The notes under the pieces: model-generated
What the model was told of the DNA's origin: nothing
What the model saw: the letters and a program-made list of their open reading frames with translations, nothing else
Databases searched by the model: none
Translations under genes and position numbers: made by a program
Part shown: in pieces, positions 31,761 to 42,734 of the stretch
How positions within the stretch are numbered: position 1 is the stretch's first letter
How the letters are laid out: each line of letters begins with the position of its first letter
Assembly: GCA_037176885.1 (NCBI GenBank)
Contig: JAWWNJ010000074.1
Coordinates: forward strand, 1,238,251-1,302,250
DNA: 64,000 bases
Origin: Favolaschia claudopus
Taxonomy: Eukaryota; Basidiomycota; Agaricomycetes; Agaricales; Mycenaceae
Direction: 5' to 3'

Positions 31761-32805
31761 AGCCGAGTGGGCCGAAAAGGATAAATCTGGACAGGAATTT
31801 CAGCTTGTCTCGGAGACGCTATCAGATCCTTCTCCTCAGAGTACGATTTTTCTACTGAATTTATTATTGGAATTGTGAAGCTGACGAGGGAAAAAAGCAC
31901 TCCTCCCTAGTATTAAATCTGCTATTCAACAAACTCTCGCTACTGCGGCCAACCCTATGTCATCTGTTGCGGGTTCGCACCAGATGGCACAACCAATGGA
32001 TGTCGAAACTGTGCAGGCTTTGATAAAATCAGCAGGAGACGGAGATATCCAAGCTCTTGCGACTCTATTCAACCTCCAAGCCGCTCTTACAGTGCGTTAT
32101 TTGATTCCGCTTTGTATGTTTTGTATTTATTCCTTTTCTAGGTCCACTCGGGTGCTGCTCCAGCCAATCTTGGGACCATTGGCAGCTCTTCTATCCCCTC
32201 TGCCAGTGTTTCTGGTCCATCCACCACAACTGCGCCCTCCAAAACCTACCCTTCCCCTGCTCTTGCGAATTCTGGCACCTCGTTGTCGTCTTCCTCTGAT
32301 TCAGCGATTCTTTCGAGCGGAAACTTGACCATTGAAGCCTTGAAGAAGGCAGAAGGGCTCCGAGACGTAATATCCCAGGTGGAAAATGGCGAAGTTGCAC
32401 GCATAAGGGAATTAATTGTATGGGCCTCAGGAAGGGCGTGATGCCAACCCTCTGTGGCAGACCCTCAAAATCACAGTCAACCGTCGAGAGCGGGTGGCTA
32501 ATGAACTCCGCAACGAGTTCAACGGAGACAAGGACAGATTTTTTACGTTCTTCACCGTCGCTCAGGATTCACAGAATGCTCTCAAGAAGCGAAAGAAATC
32601 ACAGCCTGCCGAAGAACTCAGACCATTACGGCTTGTTGTGGAAGCGATTGTCCACCGCGACAGGGCTTTGTAAATCGAAAAGCAATTAGCGGAGTATCAG
32701 AGCAATGGTGTATTTGTGGCTGAACTTTGGGAAGGCAAATGGGCCGGGAAGAACAAGTGGGAGATCTGGCGAGCGATTGGAAAAGAAGATTATTCTCGAA
32801 AGTAG
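31444..32805 (+). pseudogene. Unrecognised gene inside the inverted-repeat locus, broken
   Basis: ATG 31444 opens MSEINPFGVFPSASPRADLM and reads to about 31840. It is followed, after probable introns (one clearly GTGCGT...TTCTAG at about 32092-32141), by SIKSAIQQTLATAANPMSSV, a serine-rich stretch and TIEALKKAEGLRDVISQVE. A frameshift is needed near 32415 to continue with YGPQEGRDANPLWQTLKITV. A TAA stop interrupts the frame at about 32671, before IEKQLAEY... and ELWEGKWAGKNKWEIWRAIG. The last stop is at 32803-32805, 16 bp from the stop of a convergent tyrosine-recombinase fragment. No domain is recognised. The first exon is duplicated in the right arm. Confidence 0.5.
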
Positions 32806-32821
32806 GCTACTAGATTAAGTA

Positions 32822-33082
32822 TTACATTTGCTGGCGTTTAGGTGCATTTCTATCGTAATCTCCCATGAACTCATGGTTATCTTTTGGCGAATAGAAATAC
32901 CGAAACATTGTGATCGCCTCAACTTGCGACCATCCACCCCACGCCGCAACCATGTCAACGGTCCAGTTCTTGTTCTTGATTCGATGTTGGCAGCCACCGC
33001 GGCGGAATGAATGAGTACCGTACATGGTCCAAGACTTGTAGCCAAGGTCTTGGAGATCATTTGTCAGACTCCGGCTGGTCAC
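32822..33082 (-). pseudogene. Tyrosine recombinase C-terminal fragment
   Basis: The minus strand reads YGTHSFRRGGCQHR, then VDMVAAWGGWSQVEAITM, then FRYFYSPKDNHEFMGDYDR, ending TAA at 32822. HSFR is the HxxR box. The W in AAWGGW takes the place of the third basic or aromatic position, and the tyrosine in RYFYS lies 38-40 residues beyond the H. That is the spacing of tyrosine recombinases of Crypton and DIRS type. The upstream part, with the first catalytic arginine, is missing: homology ends near 33082 where the copia fragment begins. It lies tail to tail with the broken gene at 31444-32805. Confidence 0.68.
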
Positions 33083-33114
33083 GCTAGTAGTCTAGAGAAT
33101 CGGGTTTGTTTCAG

Positions 33115-34086
33115 AAGGCTATTTCCATCATCAGCGCCCACGTTGATGATCTCGGTTTATTCTGCTCCTCTGTTGCAGAGGTCAAACTTTCAAAGAAGCA
33201 GATTTCCGAGCATGTCCAAATCAAGGACTTGGGAGAGTCAAAATCCATTCTTGGCCTCGAAATCCTGCGTGATCGTGCGAACCGCACCATCTCCTTGTCT
33301 CATCGTTTCTATATTGACTCGATTGTGGCTCGGTATCGCATGGAGGATGCACGGCCCGTATACTCGCCAGTCAACACGTCGGCCGCTCCGCTTTCCAAGT
33401 CTCAATCTCCTCAGACTTCGGAAGAACTCCAGCGCATGGCCAACGTACCCTACCAGCACGCCGTTGGTTCGCTTATGCATAACGCTGTTCAATGCCGTCC
33501 AGACATCACAAAGGCAGTCCAGTCCGTATCGCAATTTAGCTCCAACCCCGGTGAAGCTCATTGGGAAGCCGTTAAACGGATCCTCGCGTACTTCAAAACC
33601 ACACGCGACTCTGTCCTTGTTCTAGGACCTTACCCTTCACGCTTTCAGCGATTCAGATTGGGCAAACTCAAAGGATCACGCCCGATCCATTTCTGGGTAT
33701 GCTGTCTTCATCGGATCCAGCTTAATCGCTAGGTCAGCGAAGAAGCAAACCTCCACGGCTCTTTCGACTGGCGAAGCCGAGCTCTACGCTGGCACCCACG
33801 TCGGGCGTGAAATCATGTGGCTCCGCTCTCTTCTGTTCGAGCTTGGTTTCTTACTACCTCCCGGACCGACTTCCCTTTCTATCGACAATACTTCCACCAT
33901 CCGGATGATTGTCAATATTGATGAAGTCACCGCTCGAACGAAGCACGTCCACATTGCCATCTGGTGGATCCGTGAAGCAGTCCTCCATCGCTGCATCGTC
34001 CCTGTTTACGTCCCTACGGAAGTGAATGTTGCCGACTTATTCACGAAACCATTGTCGGTGTTGACTCCGACACTGAGTGATCCTCA
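33115..34086 (+). pseudogene. Ty1/copia RT-RNase H fragment
   Basis: Translation gives AHVDDLGLFCSSVAEVKLSK (the xVDD catalytic box), then IKDLGESKSILGLEILRDRA, YQHAVGSLMHNAVQCRPDI and HWEAVKRILAYFK. After a frame change near 33650 comes DSDWANSKDHARSISGYAVF with STALSTGEAELYAGT, IDNTSTIRMI, TKHVHIAIWWIRE and VNVADLFTKPLS. These are the ordered C-terminal motifs of copia Pol. The 5' two thirds (gag, protease, integrase, N-terminal RT) are missing, and the fragment abuts the recombinase remnant. Confidence 0.9.
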
Positions 34087-34330
34087 ACAAAGTCGAGAGT
34101 TCAATTCCCAGAAGGGGATAATTTCGGCTGGGGATGATGACTTCCACGCAACAATGAGCGGCTGGCCGGCCAGGGGAGAAAAATGATCCCCGGACGAACA
34201 CTCTGACAGGTGTCAGAGTCAGTAGTTTTGTTGACTTTCCAGCTGAGCTAACTAAAGTCGGCACCACGCCACAAGACTCTCGTCAAAATGTTGGGCATGG
34301 CTCCCCGACCGGATGCTCGTTGAGGGGGAG

Positions 34331-34550
34331 TGTTGAAGTATTTATTTCTCTTCCATTTACCGTACATACCTTACATTCTCCAACTCGCAATCCGTTCCGT
34401 TACGCGTCACACATTCCTTATGTAGCTTTGTGTCACCGTCACATTCCTCAGTCGTTTCCTCCACGACTGAGGTATGTGCACTCGTATCTACTGTCCTTAC
34501 AGCTTACTGATTCTCCTGGTAGTTTATACTTACTGTATTCTATCAGACCC
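34331..34550 (+). repeat. Copia 3' LTR (partial or end uncertain)
   Basis: The purine-rich tgaggggga is followed by TGTTGAAGTATTTATTTCTC, a typical LTR start after a polypurine tract, about 245 bp beyond the Pol end. The downstream boundary is not fixed; the sequence changes character near 34550. The tract contains a strong hairpin at 34446-34472. Confidence 0.55.
34446..34472. repeat. Hairpin in copia LTR
   Basis: CCTCAGTCGT and ACGACTGAGG form a perfect 10-bp stem with a 7-base loop. A similar hairpin with the last stem pairs changed on both sides (CCCTCAGTCT and AGACTGAGGG) lies in the other copia LTR at 60281-60318. Confidence 0.75.
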
Positions 34551-35328
34551 TAGCCGGAGCGAGGCGCTGCAGGCCTGGCGACCAAAGCGGAGGCGGGGGA
34601 GCGAAGCGGCGGAAGCGGAGGTGAGAGTGAAGGCATCGGGGCGTCGGCGGTTGGGCGCAGTGGCGTAGAACGTCGAGGATTGGGAGGGGGGCAGGAAGGG
34701 GATTGGGTGTCGTTTAAGACAGGCGGATGTCGCCAGACATCATCTGGCCGTTTTCAATGCTAGTCAGTAAATAGATTTATTCATACAGCAATAACACGCA
34801 CCTGAGACCTCCCTTTCAATCTTCTCATTGATTTTGCTTTTGCCAGAGTTTGCGCGAGACGCAGGGCGGAGGCGAGCGACTTGATGTAAGTGATTGTTGA
34901 TCTTGATGTGGTTCAGGCAGCGGGTATCGGCGATGCAGCGAGTACCGAAGCCGCACATCGAGTCGAAGCTAGAGCTCGTTTCTAGCTTCGACTCAACGAG
35001 GACCTCAGCCTTCACAGAAAAATAGATTAGATACAAGATAGCGAAGAGAATTTGAGAAACAACTTAGCTTGAATAAACCCAGACTATAAATTAACAATTT
35101 GAGGCACAGGCGCACGGTGAGGTGCAAAGCAGAGTCGGCGGACTAATTTGCCTAAAGGCGGCAATGGCGCAGTCTTGAAGTCTTTTGTAGTCGAGGGTAG
35201 AGGCGCAGTGAGACGGAGTGAGGGGAGCAGGAGCGGTTACGCTGCTACATGGTGGGAGACGACAAGGAGGGCAGCGGAGTGAGGGCGGCAACGAAAAACC
35301 AATGATACGTCGACAACGCGTCGACAGT
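34551..35328. other. No recognised gene
   Basis: G-rich plus-strand sequence (gcggaggcgg repeats at 34590-34640). A short palindrome, cgaagctagagctcgtttctagcttcg, lies near 34965-34991. No coding region is supported. Confidence 0.35.
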
Positions 35329-35336
35329 GGCGCGAT

Positions 35337-35611
35337 AGGCCCCCGGTCACTACCATATAGGTCCGTAGGGTAAAATTTCCGGATTTTCGACTGATTTACT
35401 CTATTTTTTTTGGCATTGATGGCGCCCTAGAGGAGTCAAAAAAGGTGTATTTTTTCTGGAAATTGCGGGAAACGCTTAGTTTAGAGCAGCTGCGTCGGCC
35501 CAGCTATCCAAAATCTCGCTTCCATGGCTGGTTCGCGAAATAGACCTCTGAAATTGGCCGTTGTTTTACTCTATGAAACCCACGGACCTATATGGTAGTG
35601 ACCGGGGGCCT
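35337..35611. mobile_element. hAT-like MITE with perfect 8-bp target duplication
   Basis: The 275-bp element has a TIR of about 30 bp: AGGCCCCCGGTCACTACCAT, continuing ATAGGTCCGT at the left and inverted at the right. It is flanked on both sides by GGCGCGAT (35329-35336 and 35612-35619). An 8-bp duplication is the hallmark of hAT superfamily insertion. There is no ORF, so it depends on an outside transposase. Confidence 0.9.
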
Positions 35612-35691
35612 GGCGCGATCCGATACAGACCCGAGAAGATAAAGATAAGAACACTTGACGGTAATCGTTGCTGATAATCTGAAGTACGGCA

Positions 35692-35780
35692 CCGTGTCCC
35701 ATGGTGGAAAAATGTCTAGTCTTGCATGGGACACGCTGTGGGCCTGCTGCCCCGCCAAAAACAGCGTGTCCCATGGAAAT
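35692..35780. repeat. GTGTCCCATGG palindromic block
   Basis: The motif accgtgtcccatggt near 35692 is followed by catgggacacgctgt and, after a 21-base loop, acagcgtgtcccatgg. This is a stem of about 15 bp. The same tgggacac/gtgtccca motif forms the outer ends of the 0.73-kb inverted arms. Confidence 0.55.
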
Positions 35781-35799
35781 CTAAGCCCAGATTTTTGGC

Positions 35800-36116
35800 T
35801 CAAAAGAACGAAGGTGGTCCCACTGTCGTTTATTGATTTCGGTGTCGCGAGAGATAGGCCCAATAGAAGGTGCAGGAGGGAGAGACGACAGATCAATACT
35901 AAAATAGTCCGCAAGACGTTGTCGACGGATATCAACCGTTCCTGTTTTAACAAGAACCTTCTTCGGTAGGTCCTTATTCACAGCATCAATCCAGTAGTTC
36001 AGTTGAGCCCCCGAAGCACTGGTGAGCGATGCTGCGTCGAGGTCCGCGGGACGCGTCATCAGGTCAGCTCGAGGAGATGCTGATGGGAAAACCCCAAATG
36101 GGTTTATTTCGCTCAT
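35800..36116 (-). pseudogene. Duplicated first exon of the gene at 31444
   Basis: The minus strand from ATG 36116 reads the same MSEINPFGVFPSASPRADLM as 31444 on the plus strand. It breaks off after KRQWDHLRS where the inverted arm ends, so only the first exon is present. Confidence 0.8.
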
Positions 36117-36531
36117 CTTTGGGCCGACTCGGAGAAGAACCGGGTCAAGCAAGGGAGGGAGAAGAAGGAAGCAAGTAAGGTTACTTGAAATTTTAGGAGA
36201 TTTTACCAAGTCTCAGACATTGGCACAGCAAGGCTATTTAATATTCACTGTATACTGTAGCATGATGTTTTGTACACAAGGTGTCCCAATTAAAACAAGA
36301 AGAGGGGAGAGGCCTAGAAGGCAGAAGGGGAATAGTGGTACCATATGGACCCACCCCCCTAATCTGAACTTACTTACCTCTTTCGGCGTACGACGACGGC
36401 GAACGATCGTCGAAAATGAAGTGCGCGGGGTCCCTGCCGATGGTGCCGGAGCCAAACACGACCACGTCGTGTCCCGAGACACGGTGCCGTAAGGAATTTC
36501 CTTTTTGGGCCGTGTCCCATAAAACCTAAGC
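35800..36531. repeat. Long inverted repeat, right arm (about 0.73 kb)
   Basis: This is the reverse complement of 31026-31760. Its outer end (gggccgtgtcccataaaacc) mirrors the left arm's outer end. The near identity indicates a recent duplication or gene conversion between the arms. Confidence 0.88.
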
Positions 36532-36610
36532 AAAGCTGCGTTTGAGCGCTCGCTCTCTTTTCACTCCCACTTTGATCTGCGAGTGGTCCATTACTCTGTT
36601 CTCCACTTCA

Positions 36611-38967
36611 ATGGACGTCGATCCAAGTACAGAGCCGCTACCGCCAAACAACACCGCGGAGTCTGCTCTGCCGAAACCTCCGCGTGGGGGAGAGAAAGAG
36701 AAAGAACGGGATGAAATGGAGAAAAAGATGCACGCTGGTAAGTGGCGTATCCATGAGACGTTCGGGGTAGTTGTTTGTTCTTCCGCCCTCACGGAATCGG
36801 GCGGAGAGCACAACAAGGAAGCCTGTCGCGAATGCCTGGGATATATCAGGCATATCGGTGGAAGCGTGGCGGTTGGTGATAAAGGTCTCAAGGCTGCGAT
36901 GAAGCTGAGAGATCTTGCTACGTACCAGTGCATGAGACTAGGAGATTCCGCTCGTCTGGAGGGACAGATGAGTGCGACAAAGATTATGCTCACTGCGTCC
37001 GAGGAGAAACTTGAACGGACGCAGTCGAGCCTTCTGACTGTAACGGCAAAGTTAGCCGCTGCAGAAGAAGAGAATAATCACCTCGCGGGTGAGCGTGATG
37101 ATGCCCGCGATGAATGCGACGCCGCCAACGAGGAAATAGCGAGACTCAAGATTGAAATACATGGTCTTGAGTCTCAGATAGATAAAATGGATGACAGTAG
37201 AGCCCGAAAACGGCCTACTCCACCCGTGTGCACGCTGAAAGGCAAACCTAAAATTCAGGTTGCATCGGCTGCACGTACGACACAACAAACGGGACCTGAC
37301 ATTCCGCAGGCCGTTACTGTTGGAGATGATGATGTGAAGATGGCGGATGTAGCCATCGAACAGCGCGCTCCATTTGATTGGAAAAAAGCTCCAGAAGAAC
37401 ATCTGGTGCCTATTTTCCAATACTATGAAAAAATCCCAGTGGTACTACCGATTGCTCAAGGCACCGGGAATACCAGCCGAGTGGGCATTCCACAGGATAT
37501 TCCATCGTGGGATGTTGTTCATGCATATTCACATGCATATGAATCTTTTCCACCCGCACTCATGGCCTTTCATGTATATGTGGAGGCTAGGGCAGAATCG
37601 AAGCGTAATCAATCGCTGACTACTCTTCATCGGCACGTTCTCATAAATTACGAGATGCCGTTGTGGTTTTGGACCGAATTAAAACGGTCGTGCGGACAGA
37701 AAGATGTTATGGAAAAGAATCTTAGCTGGTGGTCTTCGGTGAATCGCCCAAAACTCGGGGATCCTCTTATCACCAATATAGCTTATTGCCAATTTAGTGG
37801 TCGAAGACCACAAGGATTTCGGTTTTCGGACATTTATGGCACAATTGACAGCCGCCAGTTCCGAGGCGCGCTATTGTTCCAGGCCATCAATCTCGCTCCA
37901 CTGTCGAAACGGAAAGACCCGTGGACTCAGGAGGAGCGAGACGCGCGCATCGCTGTGACTAAGGCGTTGTTTTATATTCTCGCGATACCAGGAGGATATA
38001 AGAGTTGAGAACCTATCAATGTCAAGTTGCTCCAGTCCAAAACTTGGAGCACTGGCCGATAGGTGAAACAAATCCGGAAGATCTTGCTGACGGCAAGGTT
38101 GTTTCGAAATTGTCAGCGATGGGACTGTCAATATCGACGGTCGATGATATGTATCCGTTCTAACGTGGATATATTGATATGCTCATTGACTTATCCCGAG
38201 AGGGTTGGGATATCGAGTTTCTCAAAGCAGTTCGGACAGCAGCCAACGATGCATTAACGCGCGTCGGAGAGCCTGCCGGAATTACTGCTACGTATGCTGA
38301 TATGCTAGTTCATCCACCCGGACTCCCATGGAATGACAGCGCATTGAATGCTACTCAAAATCGGGGTACGCTCCTCAACGCAATACCGGTTCGCTTGGCC
38401 GCCGGGGAAGTAGGAATGGTTAATCACAGTTCAATTTCGTCGCCGGATTCACAGCCCACGGCGTCGACTAGTCGGGACAGAGGACGTGGAAAGCCACGGG
38501 GAGGGGCAGTAGGACGTGGACGGGGGAATTATCCGAGTCGAGGAAGAGGCATGTATGGAGGATCGTACACTCCGGATCACCGCGTCTATCAGCATAATCC
38601 CGCATCGACACCTTTCGCCTCACCATCTGTCACCCATTCGTATCATCACCCGGCACCACCGCCATATCATTCGTCGCCCCATTCGCAGCAGCAATATCCT
38701 CTCCCTGCCGGCTGGCATAACTACTCGCCATATTTCGCCACTACCGGTCCAGTTTCTCAACCCGCATCTTCCGCACTTCAGCAGCAGCACAATACAGCCA
38801 ATTTGTTCGCTCCATACCATTCTGCTCCCGCGACGAACCCGTTACCAGTCACGGCGTCATCTGATGCCCTCACTGCCGCCGCCGATGCGCTAAATATGCC
38901 CATCGACAACATGTCCCTCGACAGTGCCGTTCACCATTACACGACCGCTCTATATTCATATCCTTGA
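36611..38967 (+). pseudogene. Gag-like coiled-coil / capsid / RGG protein, broken
   Basis: ATG 36611 opens MDVDPSTEPLPPNNTAESAL. A long coiled coil runs through about residues 110-200 (KLAAAEEENNHLAGERDDAR ... EEIARLKIEIHGLESQIDKM). A globular helical part follows (YYEKIPVVLPIAQGTGNTSR, YRQ-like FRGALLFQAINLAPLSKRKD). A one-base shift near 38005 and a TAA near 38160 interrupt it. The frame then continues from about 38165 (MLIDLSREGWDIEFLKAVRT) into a glycine-arginine rich tail (GRGKPRGGAVGRGRGNYPSR) and a His/Pro/Gln-rich C-terminus ending at 38967. Coiled coil, helical domain and RGG tail fit a retroelement Gag, and an LTR-like sequence starts about 180 bp downstream. No polymerase is linked, so a non-autonomous element or an unrelated cellular gene are both possible. 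Confidence 0.5.
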
Positions 38968-39144
38968 CGGTCGCCCGAGCTTGCTCTTGGCTCTGCATCA
39001 TTTTTTCTTGCGAACTCGACGATGAAGTCATTCCGTCGATGTACCATCATCGCTCGCTACTGCTACCGCCGTATTCATACGTGCTGTGAACATCTTGGAT
39101 GAATTTGGTTGATGAAGACTACCTTGCAGTCTTATGGGGGAGAG

Positions 39145-39543
39145 TGTTAGGTACGCGTTGGAGACGCGTCGGGTTTGATTCAACTCCGCTTCCGATCCGA
39201 GGTGCCAAGGACGATTACATACAGGCAATCGTACCTATAAAAGCTGTCAGATTATTTGTAGTACTTTACTTCTACTTTTACTTCGCACTACGACACACTC
39301 TAGAATCTACTTTGTTCTGGTTCAGTGTGCTTGTGCGACTGGAAGTCACCCAACTTTACACCCTTGTCTGTCTTCTAAGCATTGGTGGCAGGGTGTTGGT
39401 ATCAATCTTTCCTCGGCTGATACAGTCATCATATACGATCCGGATTTCAATCCACACCAGGTGTGATTCTTGTGAGGCCCTCCCGCGGCGGCTAGAAAGA
39501 CTCGGTTGAAGGTGTTTTATGTCCAACCCAATACATCCTAACA
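39145..39543. repeat. LTR-like sequence
   Basis: The tract starts TGTTAGGTACGCG just after tatgggggagag, a polypurine-like run. It ends TACATCCTAACA, giving 7-bp inverted ends TGTTAGG and CCTAACA and a length of 399 bp. The flanking 5-mers differ (gagag and ctaaa), so it is not a simple solo LTR. It fits a 3' LTR whose partner lies elsewhere or is lost. The preceding Gag-like pseudogene may belong to the same element. Confidence 0.55.
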
Positions 39544-39732
39544 CTAAAAATTTTATTCAGAGCGGATCATCCAACTTGGCAAAAAGAAACTTGTCTTGGA
39601 TCATCTCATCGTCCAGACGATGGACCACGAGGAAGAGACAATTGACGACATTGCATCCATATTGACTTATGGGGCACAAGTTTTGTTTGAGCCAAATGTC
39701 GGCGCGCGTGACGTCGCTTGTGATTCCTCCTG

Positions 39733-40287
39733 TTGGTAGCTCGGACACCAACTTACATCTTCATAGACAGTGACGCAGACATCGACAAGCTGATCTGGAA
39801 CACCGAGCAAGAAGCGCAACCCTCGCGTCAAAGTGATGGGGAGGCACTGTCCTTTCCTTTTGCCAAGGTTTGGGCAACGGAACGAGGAAGCTTGGAGGGT
39901 TTAACAGAAGAACATGTGGATTCGTGGGCAGACACCTTGCAAAAATTGACAGACCAGCGAGTGAACCTCAAAGTTACCACGCCTTCTGGACGAGGCGCAC
40001 GTCGAGCAGCGAAGTCCAAGGTTTTACATTGGCTTTTTTGCTTCTTCTGAGTTGACTCTTCCTAGAAAACGTATCAGTTGCCCGGAAGTAGTCCAGTTCA
40101 AATATCAGCTCCCGCATCTGCGGATGATAGTGGGTCGGCATATGGCGACTCCTCTGACTCGGGAGAGGGTAGTCCTGTCCTTGTTTCTCCAAGGAGAGTA
40201 GTCGCAGAACCAATGAGACTGTGCCGTTGCGCTGGGTTCAAATTCGACCCAGCATGGCACTCAGAACGGCCAACACCCGGATTCTGA
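39733..40287 (+). CDS. Hypothetical gene fragment, probably two exons
   Basis: A plus-strand segment reads EALSFPFAKVWATERGSLEG, then HVDSWADTLQKLTDQRVNLK and GRGARRAAKSK. A probable intron follows near 40020-40065, then QLPGSSPVQISAPASADDSG with an acidic serine-rich stretch, ending TGA near 40287. No ATG start is clear and no domain is recognised. Codon-like composition gives limited support. Confidence 0.3.
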
Positions 40288-41124
40288 GACTTTGGCCCAC
40301 TTGAGGGAAAATGTGCTTCTGAGCCACGCACCACTGGAGGAACGGGTGCGAAGATTCTACCATCCATCGTAAATTAGGCTCACATCTTTTCAGGTTGCTA
40401 CTCTAAATAACATTGACCATTTGTTGCACGAACGCGGACATCTTTACCACGTTGTCGGGCAGCCTCTACTGGTGATTCCGCCTGAAACCATATACAACCA
40501 ATGAACCGCTACATACTGGTCCATGCTTCGTACATGTCACCTTCAGGCGCACCCGGATTGCATGTCGCGTTAGTGTCCAATGTCAGATTCCGATACATGT
40601 ACATATGACGATGAAACCACAACGAGCAATCTAAACTCGCAGGCCAGTCGTCACAATCCGGGAGGGCGGGACGACTTACAGCTGTTTGCAAAGTTGATGG
40701 CACCTCTTGGTATTTTATGAAAAGAAAGCATTTCAGAGGTCCTATCTTCCTGCCCTCAGATCTCACTCAATTTCCAACCAATTCACGTAGTTCAAGTTTT
40801 GTTTCAAAGCGGTTCGGCGAGGCTTCTAGGCCGCCGGTACAGCTCGGCCAGGGCTTCCGAAATGTGATGGCATCATGCCGAAGCTATTCGTCATGACGGG
40901 GATGTAATTTGCTTCGTTCTGGCTCGATTTTGAAGCGTTTAGGGTGCCATAAAATGTTTGTAGCAGGGTAATAAAGCTCAAATTATGTCTGCAATCACAC
41001 CTTTTGAAAATGTGTTTATACAATGGCTCAGTACTGGTGGCGACAATTTAAAAGGTTACTCGGTTTCCAAGTTTCAATCGCAGCGACGCTAATTCTCGGC
41101 GAGCCTAAACGGCAGCTGGAGAAT
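40288..41124. other. No recognised gene
   Basis: Only short open frames occur, and no repeats or elements were recognised. Confidence 0.35.
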
Positions 41125-41590
41125 TCACCTGTGACTACGGCTGTCAGCTGGCTTCCAATGGCGGAAAATGTGTTCGCCAGCTGGAGCGTCCATTTGTCGG
41201 CAATGTAGGGGCACTTTGGCGGTGATACAGTAGGGTGTGTATCGGTGTTGGTGAAAATGTGGCCGCACAGCCATTTGAGGCATTTGCGGGTCCTGGTGGG
41301 GTGTCTGGGGACGAAACCTGGTGGCCCGGGCATTGGATGGCTGCGGACTGAACACGCTGGGTTTGTTGAGCTCAGCCAGTCTACATTTGGCACGAGCTAT
41401 CTCGTCTTCGGACATTCGAGGCGCAGGACGGAAGCCAATTGGGCGAGGGGGTGGAAAATGTGACCAAGTGGCCACAATCTGCGATTGAGCCCCAGTGTCT
41501 TCGATCCTATGAGCCTCCTTGTGACCCAACATATCCAATGCATGCTTCAGATCAGCAATCACGGCAGCGTGTTGCTTGGTCGTCTGATAA
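41125..41590 (-). CDS. Hypothetical minus-strand exon
   Basis: A frame of about 150 codons reads QTTKQHAAVIADLKHALDML, then SEDEIARAKCRLAELNKPSV, then a basic, glutamine- and proline-rich region. The helical start is coiled-coil-like. No ATG in good context and no known domain are seen. It may be one exon of a gene whose other parts lie at about 41600-41900, where MSPALPPTALAS precedes a possible intron. Confidence 0.3.
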
Positions 41591-41899
41591 CCGTTAAACT
41601 GATGTCAAGTTATGGGCGAATGTACGCGTCTATCCCGGCAGTCATCGGAATTTGGTGGATTTGGTGATCGTCCGTCGGAGTTTGAATGACTTAATTAACT
41701 TCTCGCGTTGCTTTTGGTCTCAGCGACAACTCAGCGAACTCAACAATGTCAGTGTTTCCCCGCTGGTCTCGAATTGCTCCGCCATTTGTGCTGCACACCA
41801 ATATGTTATTCCTCATGATAATCAAATGATAACACGGCTTTTGCAGGCGCTTGAAAACTGATGCAAGTGCAGTTGGCGGCAAGGCGGGCGACATATAAT

Positions 41900-42476
41900 C
41901 ATTCTAGATCTAAGGGGGAGGGAAAATCGGTCGTAAACCTTTTGAGTATGTACGGGCATATAGACAGTCTCTAAATAGTGTTCCCTGACGCAGCAGGAGA
42001 AATACAAAACATGTTTGAATATTCACCAATACCCTAAGGCAGTCTGTTGAGAGTAATTTCAAGCAAGAAAAGGGTGTAAATACCCAATATATTGTGGCAC
42101 CCCTCCGACTGCTCACCTAAAAATTCCGACGCGCATGAGGAAGTTAGAACTATCGGTATACCCGGAAATTGTACCTTACGTAGTCTAGACTGAAATGACT
42201 GAAGTGAATTTACAGAATCCCACTTGAGTGTCGACGTATGTCCAAATCAGTAGGTGAAAATGGCGGGTTTGTGCATTTCGGGGCACAAATTAAAACAACG
42301 ACTTCGGTCATTTGCTTTAGGGAGGATACACCATTCATTTTGCCCCGCCAAAATTTTCCCTCAAAGTGCTTGCACGATGAGGAAAACCTGATTGTGCACC
42401 TGTCGGAGTTTGAAATTGGCAGCGCGTTGCCGACCACCATAGTACAGTACTGTAAAGCTTGTCACCCTCAGCACCT
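41900..42476. other. No recognised gene
   Basis: AT-rich intergenic DNA without identifiable structure. Confidence 0.35.
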
Positions 42477-42622
42477 GGGGAACTTCTCCATTCCGAGGGT
42501 GATGGCAAAACGGTCCAGGTTCCCACGGTGGGTCATTGTTTTACCCTTCCCCAAGGGGAAATCCCTCGGCCGGGAAAACGCGTTTTCGGCACCCAGAAAA
42601 GCCTCGGAATGACCGATTTTTC
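42477..42622. repeat. Interspersed repeat with inverted CCATTCCGAGG ends, copy 1
   Basis: About 146 bp (ggggaacttctccattccgaggg ... cctcggaatgaccgattttt) is shared with 61557-61701 at high identity. CCATTCCGAGG and CCTCGGAATG form the inverted inner ends, about 120 bp apart. It is probably a small non-autonomous element. Confidence 0.6.
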
Positions 42623-42734
42623 GTCCTCCAGCCTTTTCACGTACACTCTCTATAGGCTATAGCCTTATCTTGGAACTATGTGCTTCATTAGTCTCAACGT
42701 CGAGCTTTGGAAAGTTTGCCAGAGTGACCGCACT

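Noticed and set aside
39145..39543. Solo LTR
   Set aside because: The flanking 5-mers differ and a polypurine-like run directly precedes it, which fits a 3' LTR of a damaged element better than a solo LTR.
40225..40260. tRNA T-arm-like sequence gggttcaaattcgaccc
   Set aside because: The loop is too long and no acceptor, D or anticodon arms can be built around it.
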